Assembly (NCBI GenBank): GCA_903848655.1
Contig: CAINGT010000050.1
Location: forward strand, 1-60,343
Origin: an uncultured Sphingomonadales bacterium
Lineage (GTDB): Bacteria > Pseudomonadota > Alphaproteobacteria > Sphingomonadales > Sphingomonadaceae
Reading direction: 5' to 3'
DNA: 60,343 nt
Below, in pieces: positions 47,612 through 56,843 of the stretch (the stretch's first letter is position 1; each line of letters begins with the position of its first letter). The notes beneath the pieces are model-generated. The model did not search any database and was not told where the DNA came from. It worked only from the letters and a program-made list of their open reading frames with translations. Both the position numbers and the translations under genes were made by a program.

Positions 47612-48055
47612 TCAAAACGGCTTAACGATGACCAGCACGATAATGATCGCCGCCGCAATTCCCGGCACTTCATTAAGCAGGCGCAATTGCCGCCCGCTCA
47701 ACTTGCGGCGCCCGACCGCGAGGTGGCGGGCATAATCGGCCAACCACACGTGATACCCGCTCAAAACCAGCACGGCAGCCAGTTTGGCATGAAGCCAACC
47801 CTGGTTGAGCCAGCCACCACTCAACGTCAGGCCCAAACCGAAGGCCCACACCAGCACGAGCGAAGGCCACAGGATGATCCGCAACAGCCGTGCTTCGCGA
47901 TCCACCCATACGGCATTGTCAGGCGAGCTGGCCGCCACTTCCTGATGATAGACAAAAAAGCGCGGCAGCATGAACAACCCCGCCATCCAGAACACCACAA
48001 AAATGACGTGGCCGGCTTTGAGCCAAAGATAAAGCATCGCGAGCACCTGCAGCAT
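47612..48055 (-). CDS. hemJ: Protoporphyrinogen IX oxidase HemJ
   Basis: 147 residues, four hydrophobic segments. The N-terminal LKAGHVIFVVFWMAGLFMLPRFFVYH and C-terminal RLLNEVPGIAAAIIIVLVI match HemJ (UPF0093), the membrane oxidase that converts protoporphyrinogen to protoporphyrin IX in bacteria lacking HemY/HemG. It is encoded in the same run as hemE, supplying porphyrin for both heme and bacteriochlorophyll. Confidence 0.92.
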   Translation of the reverse strand: MLQVLAMLYLWLKAGHVIFVVFWMAGLFMLPRFFVYHQEVAASSPDNAVWVDREARLLRIILWPSLVLVWAFGLGLTLSGGWLNQGWLHAKLAAVLVLSGYHVWLADYARHLAVGRRKLSGRQLRLLNEVPGIAAAIIIVLVIVKPF

Positions 48056-48127
48056 GAGACATAGATAGTCCGATCCCGACGCTGCCGAAAGGGGGCATCG
48101 TTGGCAAGCGGTACGACGGTGCGTAGC

Positions 48128-48322
48128 TTACCCCGCTGGAATACTCTGCGCGGAATCAGGGCGTGGAATGCGTTTGCCCTTGCGACGGCTGGTCAGGTGC
48201 CAGCCGCGGCACCGGTCACAGCGATAGGCCCGCATCGCCGGGTCATGCCGCGCTGCAAGCGCCGCCTCTGCATCCGGAAACCGGCGCTTGGCCCGGCAGA
48301 TCGCAAGCCGCGTGGCGATCAC
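48128..48322 (-). CDS. Small Cys-motif protein coupled to hemE
   Basis: 64 residues: ICRAKRRFPDAEAAL and YRCDRCRGWHLTSRRKGKR. The CxxC plus GWH resembles a half zinc-ribbon/knuckle; strongly basic. I do not assign a function. The start overlaps the hemE stop by four bases (ATGA), and similar short ORFs occur after hemE in related bacteria as I recall. The frame is real on context and codon style, but the product is unverified. Confidence 0.6.
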   Translation of the reverse strand: MIATRLAICRAKRRFPDAEAALAARHDPAMRAYRCDRCRGWHLTSRRKGKRIPRPDSAQSIPAG

Positions 48323-49347
48323 GGCGCGCGCCAGGCGCGCACCACTTCAAGCAAAGCTTCGACATGGGCAATCGGGGTGAACTGTCCGATGCCATGGCCA
48401 AGGTTGAACACGTGCGGCCGGTCGGCAAACGCATCGAGCACTGCCCGCACGCCCGATTCGAGTTCGGACCCGCCCGCCAAGAGCAGCAGCGGATCAAGAT
48501 TGCCCTGCACCGGCAGGCCTTCGGGAAGCGCGGCGGCAGCCCAGAGCGGGTCAATGGTTTCATCGATCCCGACGGCGGCCACCCCGGTTTCGCGCGCATA
48601 AGCCGGCAGCTTTTCGCCCGCGCCTTTGGGAAAGCCGATCACTGGCACGCCCGGATGACGGTCTGCCAAAGCCGCTACGATCCGCGCGTTCGGCGCGATC
48701 ACCCAACGTTCGAATTCGCGCGGGGCCAGACTGCCCGACCACGAATCGAACAGTTGCACCGCCTCTGCCCCGGCAGCAATTTGTCCAGAAAGATAGTCGA
48801 TGGTTACCGCGCTGATCGCATCGATGATCGCCTGAAACGCGGGTGGATCGCGATAGGCGAGTTCACGCGTTTCGTGTTGATCGCGGCTGCCTTCGCCCGC
48901 GACCATATACGTCGCTACCGTCCACGGGCTGCCGGCAAAGCCCAGCAGCGTGGTCTGTGGCCCGAGCGCGGCACGCACTTGGGCAACGGTGGCATAAATC
49001 GTATCGAGGCGCTGTGGCACCGCGCTCAGGCTGTCCAGCGCGGCATCGAGCAGGCGCGGCGACAACCGGGGGCCTTCACCGGCCAGAAATTCGAGGGTCT
49101 GGCCGATGGCATGGGGCACGATCAGGATATCGCTGAACAGGATAGCCCCGTCAAAACCGAACCGGCGGACCGGCTGCAGCGTGATTTCACAGGCTGCGGC
49201 GCTGTCATAGACCAATTCGAGAAATCCGCCTTTGTCGGCGCGCAAGGCGCGATATTCGGGCAAATAGCGACCAGCCTGGCGCATCAGCCAGACCGGGCGC
49301 TGCGCCAGGTTTGCACCGCACAGCGTATCGAACAAGGGGCCGGGCAT
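48319..49347 (-). CDS. hemE: Uroporphyrinogen decarboxylase
   Basis: 342 residues; decarboxylates uroporphyrinogen III to coproporphyrinogen III. N-terminal signature RPVWLMRQAGRYLPEYRALR and second signature GFAGSPWTVATYMVAGEGS. It sits immediately left of the predicted origin, exactly as in Caulobacter and other alphaproteobacteria, and its promoter must lie within oriC. With hemJ and the bch genes it belongs to the tetrapyrrole supply. Confidence 0.97.
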   Translation of the reverse strand: MPGPLFDTLCGANLAQRPVWLMRQAGRYLPEYRALRADKGGFLELVYDSAAACEITLQPVRRFGFDGAILFSDILIVPHAIGQTLEFLAGEGPRLSPRLLDAALDSLSAVPQRLDTIYATVAQVRAALGPQTTLLGFAGSPWTVATYMVAGEGSRDQHETRELAYRDPPAFQAIIDAISAVTIDYLSGQIAAGAEAVQLFDSWSGSLAPREFERWVIAPNARIVAALADRHPGVPVIGFPKGAGEKLPAYARETGVAAVGIDETIDPLWAAAALPEGLPVQGNLDPLLLLAGGSELESGVRAVLDAFADRPHVFNLGHGIGQFTPIAHVEALLEVVRAWRAP

Positions 49348-49697
49348 CGTGTTCGCTTCCCTCTAACTTCAAATAAGAGTCTTATTATATATGGATGTAG
49401 CAGTATGATGGGGGTGTGGATATCGCGTATGGGCACACTATGCGCAGATTGATCCACCAAACCCACAGGAAAATTGCCGCTGCGACTCCGCAGCAATCGC
49501 GTGCCAAGCAAAACTTGTCCGCCTTGTCCACAGGCTGTGGGTAAACGGCTGCAACCTGTGGCCAAAATGGCCCGGGCGAATGCGATGATGGGTATGGAAT
49601 CAGCAGCGGTGCTTGTCGATGGACTCATCCCGTGGTTTATCCGGTGCCTGTCCACAGGTCTATCCTAGGCCGGTCGGCGTCAGCGTGTTCAGGGTTC
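49348..49697. other. oriC: Predicted chromosomal origin of replication (oriC)
   Basis: 350-bp non-coding gap between divergent hemE and the DUF299 gene, the location of the Caulobacter origin. Seen: an AT-rich run at about 49364-49395 (AAATAAG, TTATTATATATGG), a candidate unwinding element. DnaA-box-like 9-mers (consensus TTATCCACA): ATATCCACA on the minus strand at 49415-49423; TTGTCCACA at 49524-49532; TTACCCACA on the minus strand at 49536-49544 (each one mismatch). Weaker ones with two mismatches: TGATCCACC 49450, TTGGCCACA (minus) 49557, CTGTCCACA 49648. parAB, two parS sites, rho, mnmEG and rsmG lie on one side. Function is inferred. Confidence 0.85.
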
Positions 49698-50552
49698 ATG
49701 CAGCGGCTTCACCTTCATCTTTTGTCGGATTCGACTGGCGAAACGCTGGAAATGATCGCCAAAGCCGCTTTGGCGCAGTTCGAAGCCGCCGAAGTGGTGC
49801 GCCATTTCTGGCCGATGGTGCGATCCCAACAGCATCTTGACCGGATCATGGGCGAAATCAGCGCCAACCCCGGTCTGGTGCTGTTCACCGTGGTCAGCAC
49901 CGAATTGCGCGAACGTCTGGAAGCGCGCTGCACGGCGCTGGGTTTGCGCCATGTCCCCGCGCTCGACAGCGTAACGGGTGCGCTCGAAGCCTTGCTGGGG
50001 CAGGAAGCCAAAGGCCGTCCGGGCCGTCAGCACGCGATGGATGAGGCCTATTTTCGCCGGGTTGATGCGATCCAGTTCACGATTGCCCATGATGACGGCA
50101 TCGGCTGGGACAATTGGGAAGCGGCGGATATCATTCTTGCGGGGGTATCACGCAGTTCCAAGACGCCGACGTCGATCTATCTTGCCAACCGCGGGTTTCG
50201 CGTCGCCAATATCCCCATCGTGGTGGAAAGCCCGCCGCCGGTATCGCTGTTTGCGCTGCGCCGTCCGCTCGTGGTGGGTTTGACCACCAGCCCCGAACGG
50301 CTGATTCAGGTGCGCCGAAACCGCCTGCTATCGCTTAACCAGCCGCCCGAAACCAGCTATGTCGATGCCGATCATGTGTCGCGCGAAGTGCAATTTGCCC
50401 GCCGCATGTTTGCCGACAACGGCTGGCCAGTGATCGATGTCAGCCGCCGGTCGATCGAGGAAACCGCTGCTGCGGTGATCAATTTGTACAATGACCGCCA
50501 CAACAGCCGCGCTGCCGGTGGGGGCGAAAGCTGGGAAGCGGGTGAAGTATGA
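49698..50552 (+). CDS. DUF299 pyruvate,phosphate dikinase/PEP synthase regulatory protein
   Basis: 284 residues: bifunctional ADP-dependent kinase/Pi-dependent phosphorylase that switches PPDK or PEP synthase off and on by threonine phosphorylation. N-terminal [20 protein letters not shown] and the nucleotide loop [18 protein letters not shown] are diagnostic. It flanks the Caulobacter-type origin opposite hemE. AGGG a few bases before ATG 49698; the frame is open upstream into oriC, but family N-terminus fits this ATG. Overlaps maf by four bases. Confidence 0.94.
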   Translation: MQRLHLHLLSDSTGETLEMIAKAALAQFEAAEVVRHFWPMVRSQQHLDRIMGEISANPGLVLFTVVSTELRERLEARCTALGLRHVPALDSVTGALEALLGQEAKGRPGRQHAMDEAYFRRVDAIQFTIAHDDGIGWDNWEAADIILAGVSRSSKTPTSIYLANRGFRVANIPIVVESPPPVSLFALRRPLVVGLTTSPERLIQVRRNRLLSLNQPPETSYVDADHVSREVQFARRMFADNGWPVIDVSRRSIEETAAAVINLYNDRHNSRAAGGGESWEAGEV

Positions 50553-51133
50553 TCGTGCTGGCTTCGCACAGCGCATCGCGCAAGGCGATGCTCGATGCTG
50601 CAGGCGTCGCCTATGAAGCGCACGCCTCGGCAGTTGATGAGGCCGCGCTCAAGGCCGTGCACACGGGTTTGCCGGGGGCCGAATTGGCGGTGACGCTGGC
50701 GACGGCGAAAGCATGTGACGTGTCGCTGGCGTTTCCTGGGCGGCTGGTGCTGGGTGGCGATTCGCTGGTCGAAGTGGCAGGGCGGCAATTCGACAAACCA
50801 TCGTCGCGCGCCGAAGCGGCAGCGCATCTGGCGTTCTTTTCGGGCCAGACGATGGCGCTGTCATCGGCTGCGGTGCTGGTGCGTGATGGTGTGGCCGTGT
50901 GGCACTCGGTCGAAACCGCGCAGCTTCAGATGCGCGCGTTATCGCCCGCATTTATCGAACACTATCTTGATCGCGAATGGCCGGCAGTAGCGGCTTGTGT
51001 CGGGGTATTCCGGATCGAGGCGCTGGGGCCGCAGTTGTTTGAAACGATTTCGGGCAGTCATTTCACCGTGCTGGGGATGCCTTTGCTGGCGGTGCTGGCG
51101 GCCTTGCGCGCGAACGGGGTCTTGCCCGCGTGA
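50549..51133 (+). CDS. maf: Maf-family nucleoside triphosphate pyrophosphatase
   Basis: 194 residues: [19 protein letters not shown] is the Maf signature (SxSxxR), [17 protein letters not shown] carries the catalytic Asp/Lys region. Family members hydrolyse non-canonical or methylated dNTPs and are linked to division arrest. ATGA overlap with the upstream gene and GTGA overlap with aroE place it in the origin-proximal operon. Confidence 0.92.
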   Translation: MIVLASHSASRKAMLDAAGVAYEAHASAVDEAALKAVHTGLPGAELAVTLATAKACDVSLAFPGRLVLGGDSLVEVAGRQFDKPSSRAEAAAHLAFFSGQTMALSSAAVLVRDGVAVWHSVETAQLQMRALSPAFIEHYLDREWPAVAACVGVFRIEALGPQLFETISGSHFTVLGMPLLAVLAALRANGVLPA

Positions 51134-51996
51134 CGGATAGGCTTTTGCCTTATGCCGAAGTGATCGGCGACCCGGTGGCGCTGTCGAAGTCACCGGCGAT
51201 CCATGGGTATTGGCTCGAACGGCTCGCCATGGCGGGCAGCTATCGCGCCACGCGGGTATCTGGCGCCGGGCTGGCCGAATATATCGCCGCGCGCCGGGCC
51301 GATCCCGCGTGGCGCGGGTGCAATGTCACGATGCCGCACAAAGCGGCGGTGATCGGCTTGCTTGATCGGCTCGATCCACTCGCGGCGCGCGTCGGTGCGG
51401 TCAACACTGTGGTGCCCGAAGTGGGCGAATTGGTCGGCTATAATACCGATGTGCCGGGGTTTCTTGAACCCTTGCGCCCGCTGCTTGATCGCCGGCACGT
51501 GTTCCGCATGGCGCGGGTGCTGGGCACCGGCGGCGCGGCGCGGGCGGTGATTGCAGCGCTGGCGGGTGCGGGCATGGTGCTGGTGGTGGCCGGGCGCGAC
51601 CCCGGCAAAGCACGCGCCTTGCTCGATGAACTGGCACCGGGCGGGGATCATCACGCGATTGCTCTGGCGCATTTTGCCACCCCGACCGACTTTGTGTTTG
51701 ATGATCGCGCAGGCTGTCTGGATCTGATCGTCAACACCACGGCGCTGGGCATGACCGGGCATCCACCGCTGCTGTTTGATCTGAGCCATGCGCCGCCCGG
51801 CGCGGTGTTTTACGATATCGTCACCAGCCCGCGCGATACCCCATGGCTTCAGGCAGCGCGCGGTGCGGGGTTTGCGACCATCGATGGCTTGGCGATGCTG
51901 ATCGGGCAGGCCGACCACGCCTTTCGCCGCTTTTTCGGCGCGGCGCCGCCACGCGATGCCGGTGATGCAGCGTTGCGCGCCCGGCTGTTGGCATGA
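51130..51996 (+). CDS. aroE: Shikimate dehydrogenase (NADP+)
   Basis: 288 residues. Substrate-binding [38 protein letters not shown] and cofactor loop [19 protein letters not shown] are the family blocks; [16 protein letters not shown] closes the protein. Reduces 3-dehydroshikimate in aromatic amino-acid synthesis. GTG start in a four-base overlap with maf; ends with a four-base overlap into coaE. Confidence 0.96.
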   Translation: MTDRLLPYAEVIGDPVALSKSPAIHGYWLERLAMAGSYRATRVSGAGLAEYIAARRADPAWRGCNVTMPHKAAVIGLLDRLDPLAARVGAVNTVVPEVGELVGYNTDVPGFLEPLRPLLDRRHVFRMARVLGTGGAARAVIAALAGAGMVLVVAGRDPGKARALLDELAPGGDHHAIALAHFATPTDFVFDDRAGCLDLIVNTTALGMTGHPPLLFDLSHAPPGAVFYDIVTSPRDTPWLQAARGAGFATIDGLAMLIGQADHAFRRFFGAAPPRDAGDAALRARLLA

Positions 51997-52595
51997 CGCG
52001 CGCATTCATCCTCGGGCTGACCGGATCGATTGGCATGGGCAAATCCGCGGTGGCGCAGATGTTGCGTGACGCCGGGGTGCCGGTGTTCGATGCCGATGCC
52101 GTGGTCCATGCGTTACAAGCCCCCGGCAGCGCGCTGCTACCGGTGATCGAGGCGGCCTTTCCCGGCACCACGGGCGCGCAAGGCGTGCTGCGCGCCGAGC
52201 TCGGCGGGCGCGTGTTTGGCGATCCGGCGGCGTTGGCCCGGCTTGAGGCGATTATGCATCCGGCGGTGGCCGATGCGCGCCGCGCCTTTGTGCGCGACCA
52301 TGCGCAAGCCCCGCTGATCGTGTTCGATATCCCGCTGCTCTATGAAAAAGGCCACGCCGAAGGGCTTGATGCGGTGGTGGTGGTATCAGCCCCGGCAGAC
52401 GTACAGCGCGCGCGGGTCTTGGCGCGGCCCGGCATGACCGAGGCACGATTGGCGCAGATCCTCGCGCTGCAAGTCCCCGATGCGGTCAAGCGCGCGCGCG
52501 CCGACTATGTCATCGATACCGGCGCGTCGCTGGCTGAAACCGAAGCAGCGGTTTTGGCATTAGTCGCCACCTTGCGTGATCGCGCAACGGTCTGA
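51993..52595 (+). CDS. coaE: Dephospho-CoA kinase
   Basis: 200 residues; last step of coenzyme A synthesis. P-loop GLTGSIGMGKSAVAQML at residues 8-24, VFDADAVVHAL, LIVFDIPLLYEKGH and ADYVIDTGASL are diagnostic. The ATG overlaps aroE by four bases. The gene order aroE-coaE-dnaQ is common near alphaproteobacterial origins. Confidence 0.96.
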   Translation: MTRAFILGLTGSIGMGKSAVAQMLRDAGVPVFDADAVVHALQAPGSALLPVIEAAFPGTTGAQGVLRAELGGRVFGDPAALARLEAIMHPAVADARRAFVRDHAQAPLIVFDIPLLYEKGHAEGLDAVVVVSAPADVQRARVLARPGMTEARLAQILALQVPDAVKRARADYVIDTGASLAETEAAVLALVATLRDRATV

Positions 52596-52648
52596 AAAAT
52601 CGCGGAACCGGCTTGTCAGCGGCGGCGCGCGGGTCCATCGTTACCCCG

Positions 52649-53341
52649 ATGCGCGAGATAGTATTCGATACCGAAACGACCGGATTCGATCCGAAGGGTG
52701 GCCACCGGCTGGTGGAAATCGGCTGTATCGAACTGGTCAACCGGATGCCGACCGGCGCGATCTTTCACGCTTATTGCGACCCACAGCGCGACATGCCGGC
52801 CGAGGCAGAGGCGGTGCACGGGTTGTCAGCGGCGTTTCTGACCGGCAAGCCGCGCTTTGCCGACCACGCGCCCGCGCTGATCGCGTTTTTGGGCGATGCG
52901 CCGCTGGTGGCGCACAATGCCGCGTTCGATTTCGGCTTTCTCAATGCCGAACTGGCGCTTGCCGGGCTTTCCCCCGTGTCGCTCGACCGGATGGTCGATA
53001 CGATTGCGATTGCGCGGCGCAAGCATCCGGGCGCAAAGCTGAGCCTTGACGCACTGTGTTCGCGCTATGGCATCGACCGGAGCCACCGTACCAAACATGG
53101 CGCGCTGCTCGATGCCGAATTGCTGGCGCAGCTCTATGTCGAATTGCTGGGCGGGCGGCAGATCGGGCTGGAATTGGCGCGTGACGACGCCACTGCGGGC
53201 GTGGTGATCGCTCAACCAACCGTGCTGGCACCTGCGCGCCCGGTGCGCGCGGCCAGACCGCACCAGGCCAGCGAAGCGGAACTGGCCCGCCACAAGACTT
53301 TCATCGCGGGTTTTGCCGACCCGTTGTGGACGCGCGCATAA
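52649..53341 (+). CDS. dnaQ: DNA polymerase III epsilon subunit (proofreading exonuclease)
   Basis: 230 residues. ExoI motif FDTETTG (D7, E9), ExoII AHNAAFDFGFLNAEL, ExoIII HGALLDAELLAQLYVEL with the catalytic His/Asp of the DEDDh class; LSLDALCSRYGIDRSHRTKHG is the DnaQ core. C-terminus is short, as usual in alphaproteobacteria. ATG 52649 gives the conserved N-terminus; the frame is open back to 52613. Confidence 0.95.
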   Translation: MREIVFDTETTGFDPKGGHRLVEIGCIELVNRMPTGAIFHAYCDPQRDMPAEAEAVHGLSAAFLTGKPRFADHAPALIAFLGDAPLVAHNAAFDFGFLNAELALAGLSPVSLDRMVDTIAIARRKHPGAKLSLDALCSRYGIDRSHRTKHGALLDAELLAQLYVELLGGRQIGLELARDDATAGVVIAQPTVLAPARPVRAARPHQASEAELARHKTFIAGFADPLWTRA

Positions 53342-53353
53342 AGGAGAAGAACG

Positions 53354-53953
53354 ATGGATATTCGCGTTTCGGGGCATCAGGTCGATACCGGCGCAGCGTT
53401 CGAAGCCCATGCCGGGCAGCGGCTGGCGACGATTGTCGACAAATATTTTTCGCGCGCGCTGTCGAGCCACGTTACGCTGGGCAAAGCGCCGCATGGCGGA
53501 TTTCGCTGCGATATCGTCACCCATGTTGCCCAAGGCCTGATCCTTAAGGGCAGCGCGATTGCGCAAGACGCGCATCAGGCGCTCGACCAGTCGGCGGAAA
53601 AGATTGATCGGCAATTGAGCCGCTACAAACGGCGGATCAAAGACCGGCACGAAAACTCGCAGCACGCGCGGCGGCAGGATGAATCCAACTTTGCCGGCTT
53701 TGCCGGGGGCAGTGAAGATGCCACCTATACCCTGTTTGCCGAATCGAGCGGCGATGAAGAACCCGCCGATGCGCCACTGGTGATCGCCGAAACGCGCGTC
53801 GATGTGCCCACCGCGACGGTATCCGATGCGGTGATGATGCTCGATTTGCGCAATACCACCGCGCTGCTGTTCAAGAACGCCGGCACCGGGGTGCACAATA
53901 TGGTCTATCGGCGCGGCGACGGGTCGATCGGCTGGGTCGAGCCGCAGCGCTGA
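53354..53953 (+). CDS. hpf: Long-form ribosome hibernation promoting factor
   Basis: 199 residues: N-terminal ribosome-binding domain (MDIRVSGHQVDTGAAFEAHAG, VTLGKAPHGGFRCDIVTHV) and the C-terminal dimerisation domain (LRNTTALLFKNAGTGVHNMVYRRGDGSIGW) that joins two 70S ribosomes into 100S particles. A strong AAGGAG precedes the ATG. Followed 97 bases later by ptsN, a pairing seen downstream of rpoN in many proteobacteria. Confidence 0.95.
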   Translation: MDIRVSGHQVDTGAAFEAHAGQRLATIVDKYFSRALSSHVTLGKAPHGGFRCDIVTHVAQGLILKGSAIAQDAHQALDQSAEKIDRQLSRYKRRIKDRHENSQHARRQDESNFAGFAGGSEDATYTLFAESSGDEEPADAPLVIAETRVDVPTATVSDAVMMLDLRNTTALLFKNAGTGVHNMVYRRGDGSIGWVEPQR

Positions 53954-54050
53954 ACTGTACGCCAATCGAGGCTTGCACGCGGTTCGATTCAAGCGCATTG
54001 CGCCGCCGGTAGGGACTGTGCCGTCCCAAGCCGATGGTAAGCAACTGGCG

Positions 54051-54512
54051 ATGACCGCGCTTTTTTCGATTGATCCGCACGCTGTCCGGGTGATCCGCGC
54101 CGAATCCAAGGCGCAGATCATGACGTTGCTCGCCGCGTGTTTTGGCGCGGTCTATGGACTCGATCCTGCGGACGTGGGCGAACGCATCCTTGAGCGTGAG
54201 GCGCTGGGCAGCACCGGTTTCGGACGTGGGGTGGCGATTCCCCATGCGCGCATCAGCGGGCTTGCCCGCCCGGTGGCGGTGTTTCTGCGGCTGGAAACGC
54301 CGGTCGAATTCGCCTCTGCCGATGGGATGCCGGTCGATTGCGTGTTTGGCCTGTTATCACCCGATCAGGCCGGGGCGGTCCATCTGCAAGCGCTGGCGGC
54401 GATTTCGCGGCTGATGCGCGATGATCGGATGCACGCTCGGCTGCTGGCCGCACCCGACGCCGATGCGCTGTACGCGCTGCTATCCAGCGTCATCGACCGC
54501 GACGCCGCCTGA
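54051..54512 (+). CDS. ptsN: PTS IIA-Ntr regulatory protein
   Basis: 153 residues. Active-site segment GFGRGVAIPHARISGL with the phosphorylatable His; ILEREALGSTGF and LLSPDQAGAVHLQALAAISRLM are EIIA-Ntr blocks. Receives phosphate via NPr from PtsP, encoded at 18917. The SD before ATG 54051 is weak; a frame extension back to 53973 has no homology. The stop is directly followed by repeat copy D. Confidence 0.93.
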   Translation: MTALFSIDPHAVRVIRAESKAQIMTLLAACFGAVYGLDPADVGERILEREALGSTGFGRGVAIPHARISGLARPVAVFLRLETPVEFASADGMPVDCVFGLLSPDQAGAVHLQALAAISRLMRDDRMHARLLAAPDADALYALLSSVIDRDAA

Positions 54513-54516
54513 TCGC

Positions 54517-54688
54517 GAACGCGTGATGCGAACAAGTGGAAACCGATTTTTCGCTATATATTCAATTCCATCGCATTCCCCGCCAGACCGGAATGCGATT
54601 AGATTGAATCGCATTCCGGTCTTGATTCTTTGTTTTCGCGTGATTTTTTGCAAAAAACCGGTTCCCACTTTTTCGCATCACGCGCTAG
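54517..54688. repeat. Modular palindromic repeat, copy D
   Basis: Starts GCGTGATGCGAACAAGTGG-like and ends TTTTTCGCATCACGCGCTAG. The centre carries the GGAATGCGATTAGATTGAATC hairpin block and the GTTTTCGCGTGATTTTTTGC block. It lies between ptsN (stop 54512) and the DUF1491 ATG (54690), so it forms nearly all of the DUF1491 leader. Confidence 0.85.
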
Positions 54689-54689
54689 C

Positions 54690-55025
54690 ATGACGACCCC
54701 GCGCCTGCCCGCCGCGCTCGAAGCGTCGGCGTTGGTGCGAAGCACCGAAGCGGCGGGCGGTTTTGCCATGGTCCTGCACAAAGGCGAGGCGGACAGCGGC
54801 ACGATTCTGGTGGTGGCGCTTGATCGGGCCGGGCTTGGCACGCTGTACGAGCGCTTGCCCGATGCGGCGGGGGAGCGACGCTGGACGGCGGTTCGGCGAC
54901 AGGACAGCGATGCGCGCGATAGCTTCGACGCGGCGCTTGCCCGCCGCCGGACACAAGATCCCGACGTGTGGATCATCGAACTGACGCTGGATGATGTTGA
55001 GCAGGTGATCCTGAACGCTCGATAA
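54690..55025 (+). CDS. DUF1491 family protein
   Basis: 111 residues: RLPAALEASALVRSTEAAGGFAMVLHKGEADSGTILVV is the DUF1491 pattern, with RRTQDPDVWIIELTLDD at the end. Function unknown; widespread in alphaproteobacteria. The ATG is the second base after the CTAG that ends repeat copy D, and no Shine-Dalgarno is visible, so translation may be inefficient or the natural leader lost. The frame runs back into the repeat, but that part is not family sequence. Convergent with purH; stops are two bases apart. Confidence 0.85.
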   Translation: MTTPRLPAALEASALVRSTEAAGGFAMVLHKGEADSGTILVVALDRAGLGTLYERLPDAAGERRWTAVRRQDSDARDSFDAALARRRTQDPDVWIIELTLDDVEQVILNAR

Positions 55026-55027
55026 AC

Positions 55028-56617
55028 CTAATGCCGGAAATGGCGCATCCCGGTGAACACCATCGCCAGCCCGGCGTCGTCGGCGGCCTGTATCACATCG
55101 GCATCGCGAATCGAACCGCCGGGCTGGATCACGCATGTCGCGCCCGCTTCGACCGCCGCCAGCAAGCCATCGGCAAACGGGAAGAACGCGTCAGACGCGA
55201 CCGCAGAGCCGACTGTGCGCGGTTCATCCCACCCTTCGGTCTGCGCCGCTTCGCGCGCTTTGGCCGCGGCGATCCGCGATGAATCGCGACGGTTCATCTG
55301 CCCCGCACCGATTCCGGCGGTAACGCCATCGCGCGCATAGACGATGGCGTTGGATTTGACATGGCGCGCCACGGTCCACGCAAACAGCGCATCGGCCATT
55401 TCGCGCGGAGTCGGCGCACGCCGGGTCACCACGGTCAGACCGGTGGCGTCGATGCGTCCGTTGTCGCGATCCTGCACCAGCAGCCCGCCGATGATCGGCA
55501 CCGAGGTCAGCGCGGTGCGCGTGGCATCGGGCAAGCCCGGCACCAGCAGCAGCCGGATATTTTTCTTGCGGGCAAATTCGGCGCGCGCGGCGGCATCGGC
55601 ACCCGGCGCGACCACGACTTCGGTAAAAATCGCGGTGATCGCAGCGGCGGTCGGGCCATCGAGCGGCATATTGGTGGCAACGATCCCGCCAAACGCCGAA
55701 ACCGGATCACAGGCAAGCGCCGCTGCCCAAGCCGCCGCCAGACTGGGCGCGCTGGCAACACCGCAAGGGTTGGCGTGTTTGACGATCACCACGGTCGGCG
55801 CGGCCCCGGCGAATTCGGCAATCAGTTCGAGCGCGGCGTTGGCATCGTTGTAATTGTTATAGGACAGCTCTTTGCCCTGGACTTGTTCTGCTTGCGGCAG
55901 GCCCGCCACGGCTGGTCCATGCGGCACATAGAGCGCGGCGCGCTGGTGGGGGTTTTCGCCGTAGCGCAACGGGGTCACCAACCGGTGTGGCAGGGTTAGC
56001 GTGGCGGGGAAATGCTGGCCCTGATCCACGCGCGCAAACCATGCGGCAATGGCCGCATCATACGCGGCGGTGGCGGCATAAGCTTTGGCGGCAAGCTGGC
56101 GGCGAAAGGCGAGCGTGGTTGCGCCGTCGCCCTGATCGAGTTCGGCGATCAGCGCGCCATAGTCGGCGGGGTCGGTGACGATGGCGACATAGGCGTGGTT
56201 CTTGGCGGCGGACCGCACCATCGACGGGCCGCCGATATCGATGTTTTCGATCACCTCGTCACGCCCGGCACCGCGCGCGACGGTGGCCTCGAACGGATAG
56301 AGATTGACCACCACCAGATCGATTGCGCCAATCGCGTGCGCGACCAGCGCGGCGGCGTGTTCAGGATTGTCGCGCACTGCCAGCAAGCCACCATGGACAT
56401 TGGGGTGCAGCGTCTTGACCCGGCCATCCATCATTTCGGGAAATCCGGTCAGATCGGCAATGTCGCGCACGGCAAGCCCGGCATCGCGCAACGCGCTGGC
56501 CGTACCGCCGGTCGAGACCAGTTCAACCCCGTGTGCCGCCAAGGCCCGGCCCAGATCAACCAGCCCCGATTTGTCGGACACTGACAGCAGAGCCCGACCG
56601 ATTTTCACAGTATTCAC
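55028..56617 (-). CDS. purH: Bifunctional AICAR transformylase / IMP cyclohydrolase
   Basis: 529 residues; the last two steps of IMP synthesis. N-terminal MGS-like cyclohydrolase domain ([48 protein letters not shown]); C-terminal transformylase ([44 protein letters not shown]). GTG at 56617 is chosen for the family length; a GTG at 56608 is a close alternative. The frame is open into repeat copy E and there spells repeat-derived residues, which I exclude. Confidence 0.94.
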   Translation of the reverse strand: MNTVKIGRALLSVSDKSGLVDLGRALAAHGVELVSTGGTASALRDAGLAVRDIADLTGFPEMMDGRVKTLHPNVHGGLLAVRDNPEHAAALVAHAIGAIDLVVVNLYPFEATVARGAGRDEVIENIDIGGPSMVRSAAKNHAYVAIVTDPADYGALIAELDQGDGATTLAFRRQLAAKAYAATAAYDAAIAAWFARVDQGQHFPATLTLPHRLVTPLRYGENPHQRAALYVPHGPAVAGLPQAEQVQGKELSYNNYNDANAALELIAEFAGAAPTVVIVKHANPCGVASAPSLAAAWAAALACDPVSAFGGIVATNMPLDGPTAAAITAIFTEVVVAPGADAAARAEFARKKNIRLLLVPGLPDATRTALTSVPIIGGLLVQDRDNGRIDATGLTVVTRRAPTPREMADALFAWTVARHVKSNAIVYARDGVTAGIGAGQMNRRDSSRIAAAKAREAAQTEGWDEPRTVGSAVASDAFFPFADGLLAAVEAGATCVIQPGGSIRDADVIQAADDAGLAMVFTGMRHFRH

Positions 56618-56634
56618 GTGTTCAACCCCAATTT

Positions 56635-56843
56635 TAGAGCGTGATGCAAAAAAGTGGGAACCGGTTTTTTGCAAAAAATCACGCGAAAACAAAGACTCTA
56701 GAGCGGAATGCGATTCAATCTAATCGCCTTTCCGCTCTAGAGCATGATGCGATAAGAAAGAATCGCATCATGCTCTAGGAGTCTCTGTTTTCGCATGATT
56801 TTTTGCGAAAAACCGGTGCCCACTTTTTCGCATCATGCTCTAG
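56635..56843. repeat. Modular palindromic repeat, copy E (longest complete copy)
   Basis: Contains at least four blocks: TAGAGCGTGATGCAAAAAAG, the GAGCGGAATGCGATTCAATC hairpin, an AGAGCATGATGCGATAAGA hairpin, and a closing TTTTTCGCATCATGCTCTAG. It fills the gap between heparinase-like (minus) and purH (minus) genes. The stop codon of the heparinase-like gene (complement of 56840-56842) is inside the final CTAG. Confidence 0.9.

Noticed and set aside
54630..54689. N-terminal extension of DUF1491 into the repeat
   Set aside because: Same repeat-derived peptide as before purH; family homology starts at 54690.
56618..56692. N-terminal extension of purH into the repeat
   Set aside because: The extra residues ([15 protein letters not shown]) are simply repeat blocks read in frame; the same peptide appears before the DUF1491 gene, showing it is repeat-derived.
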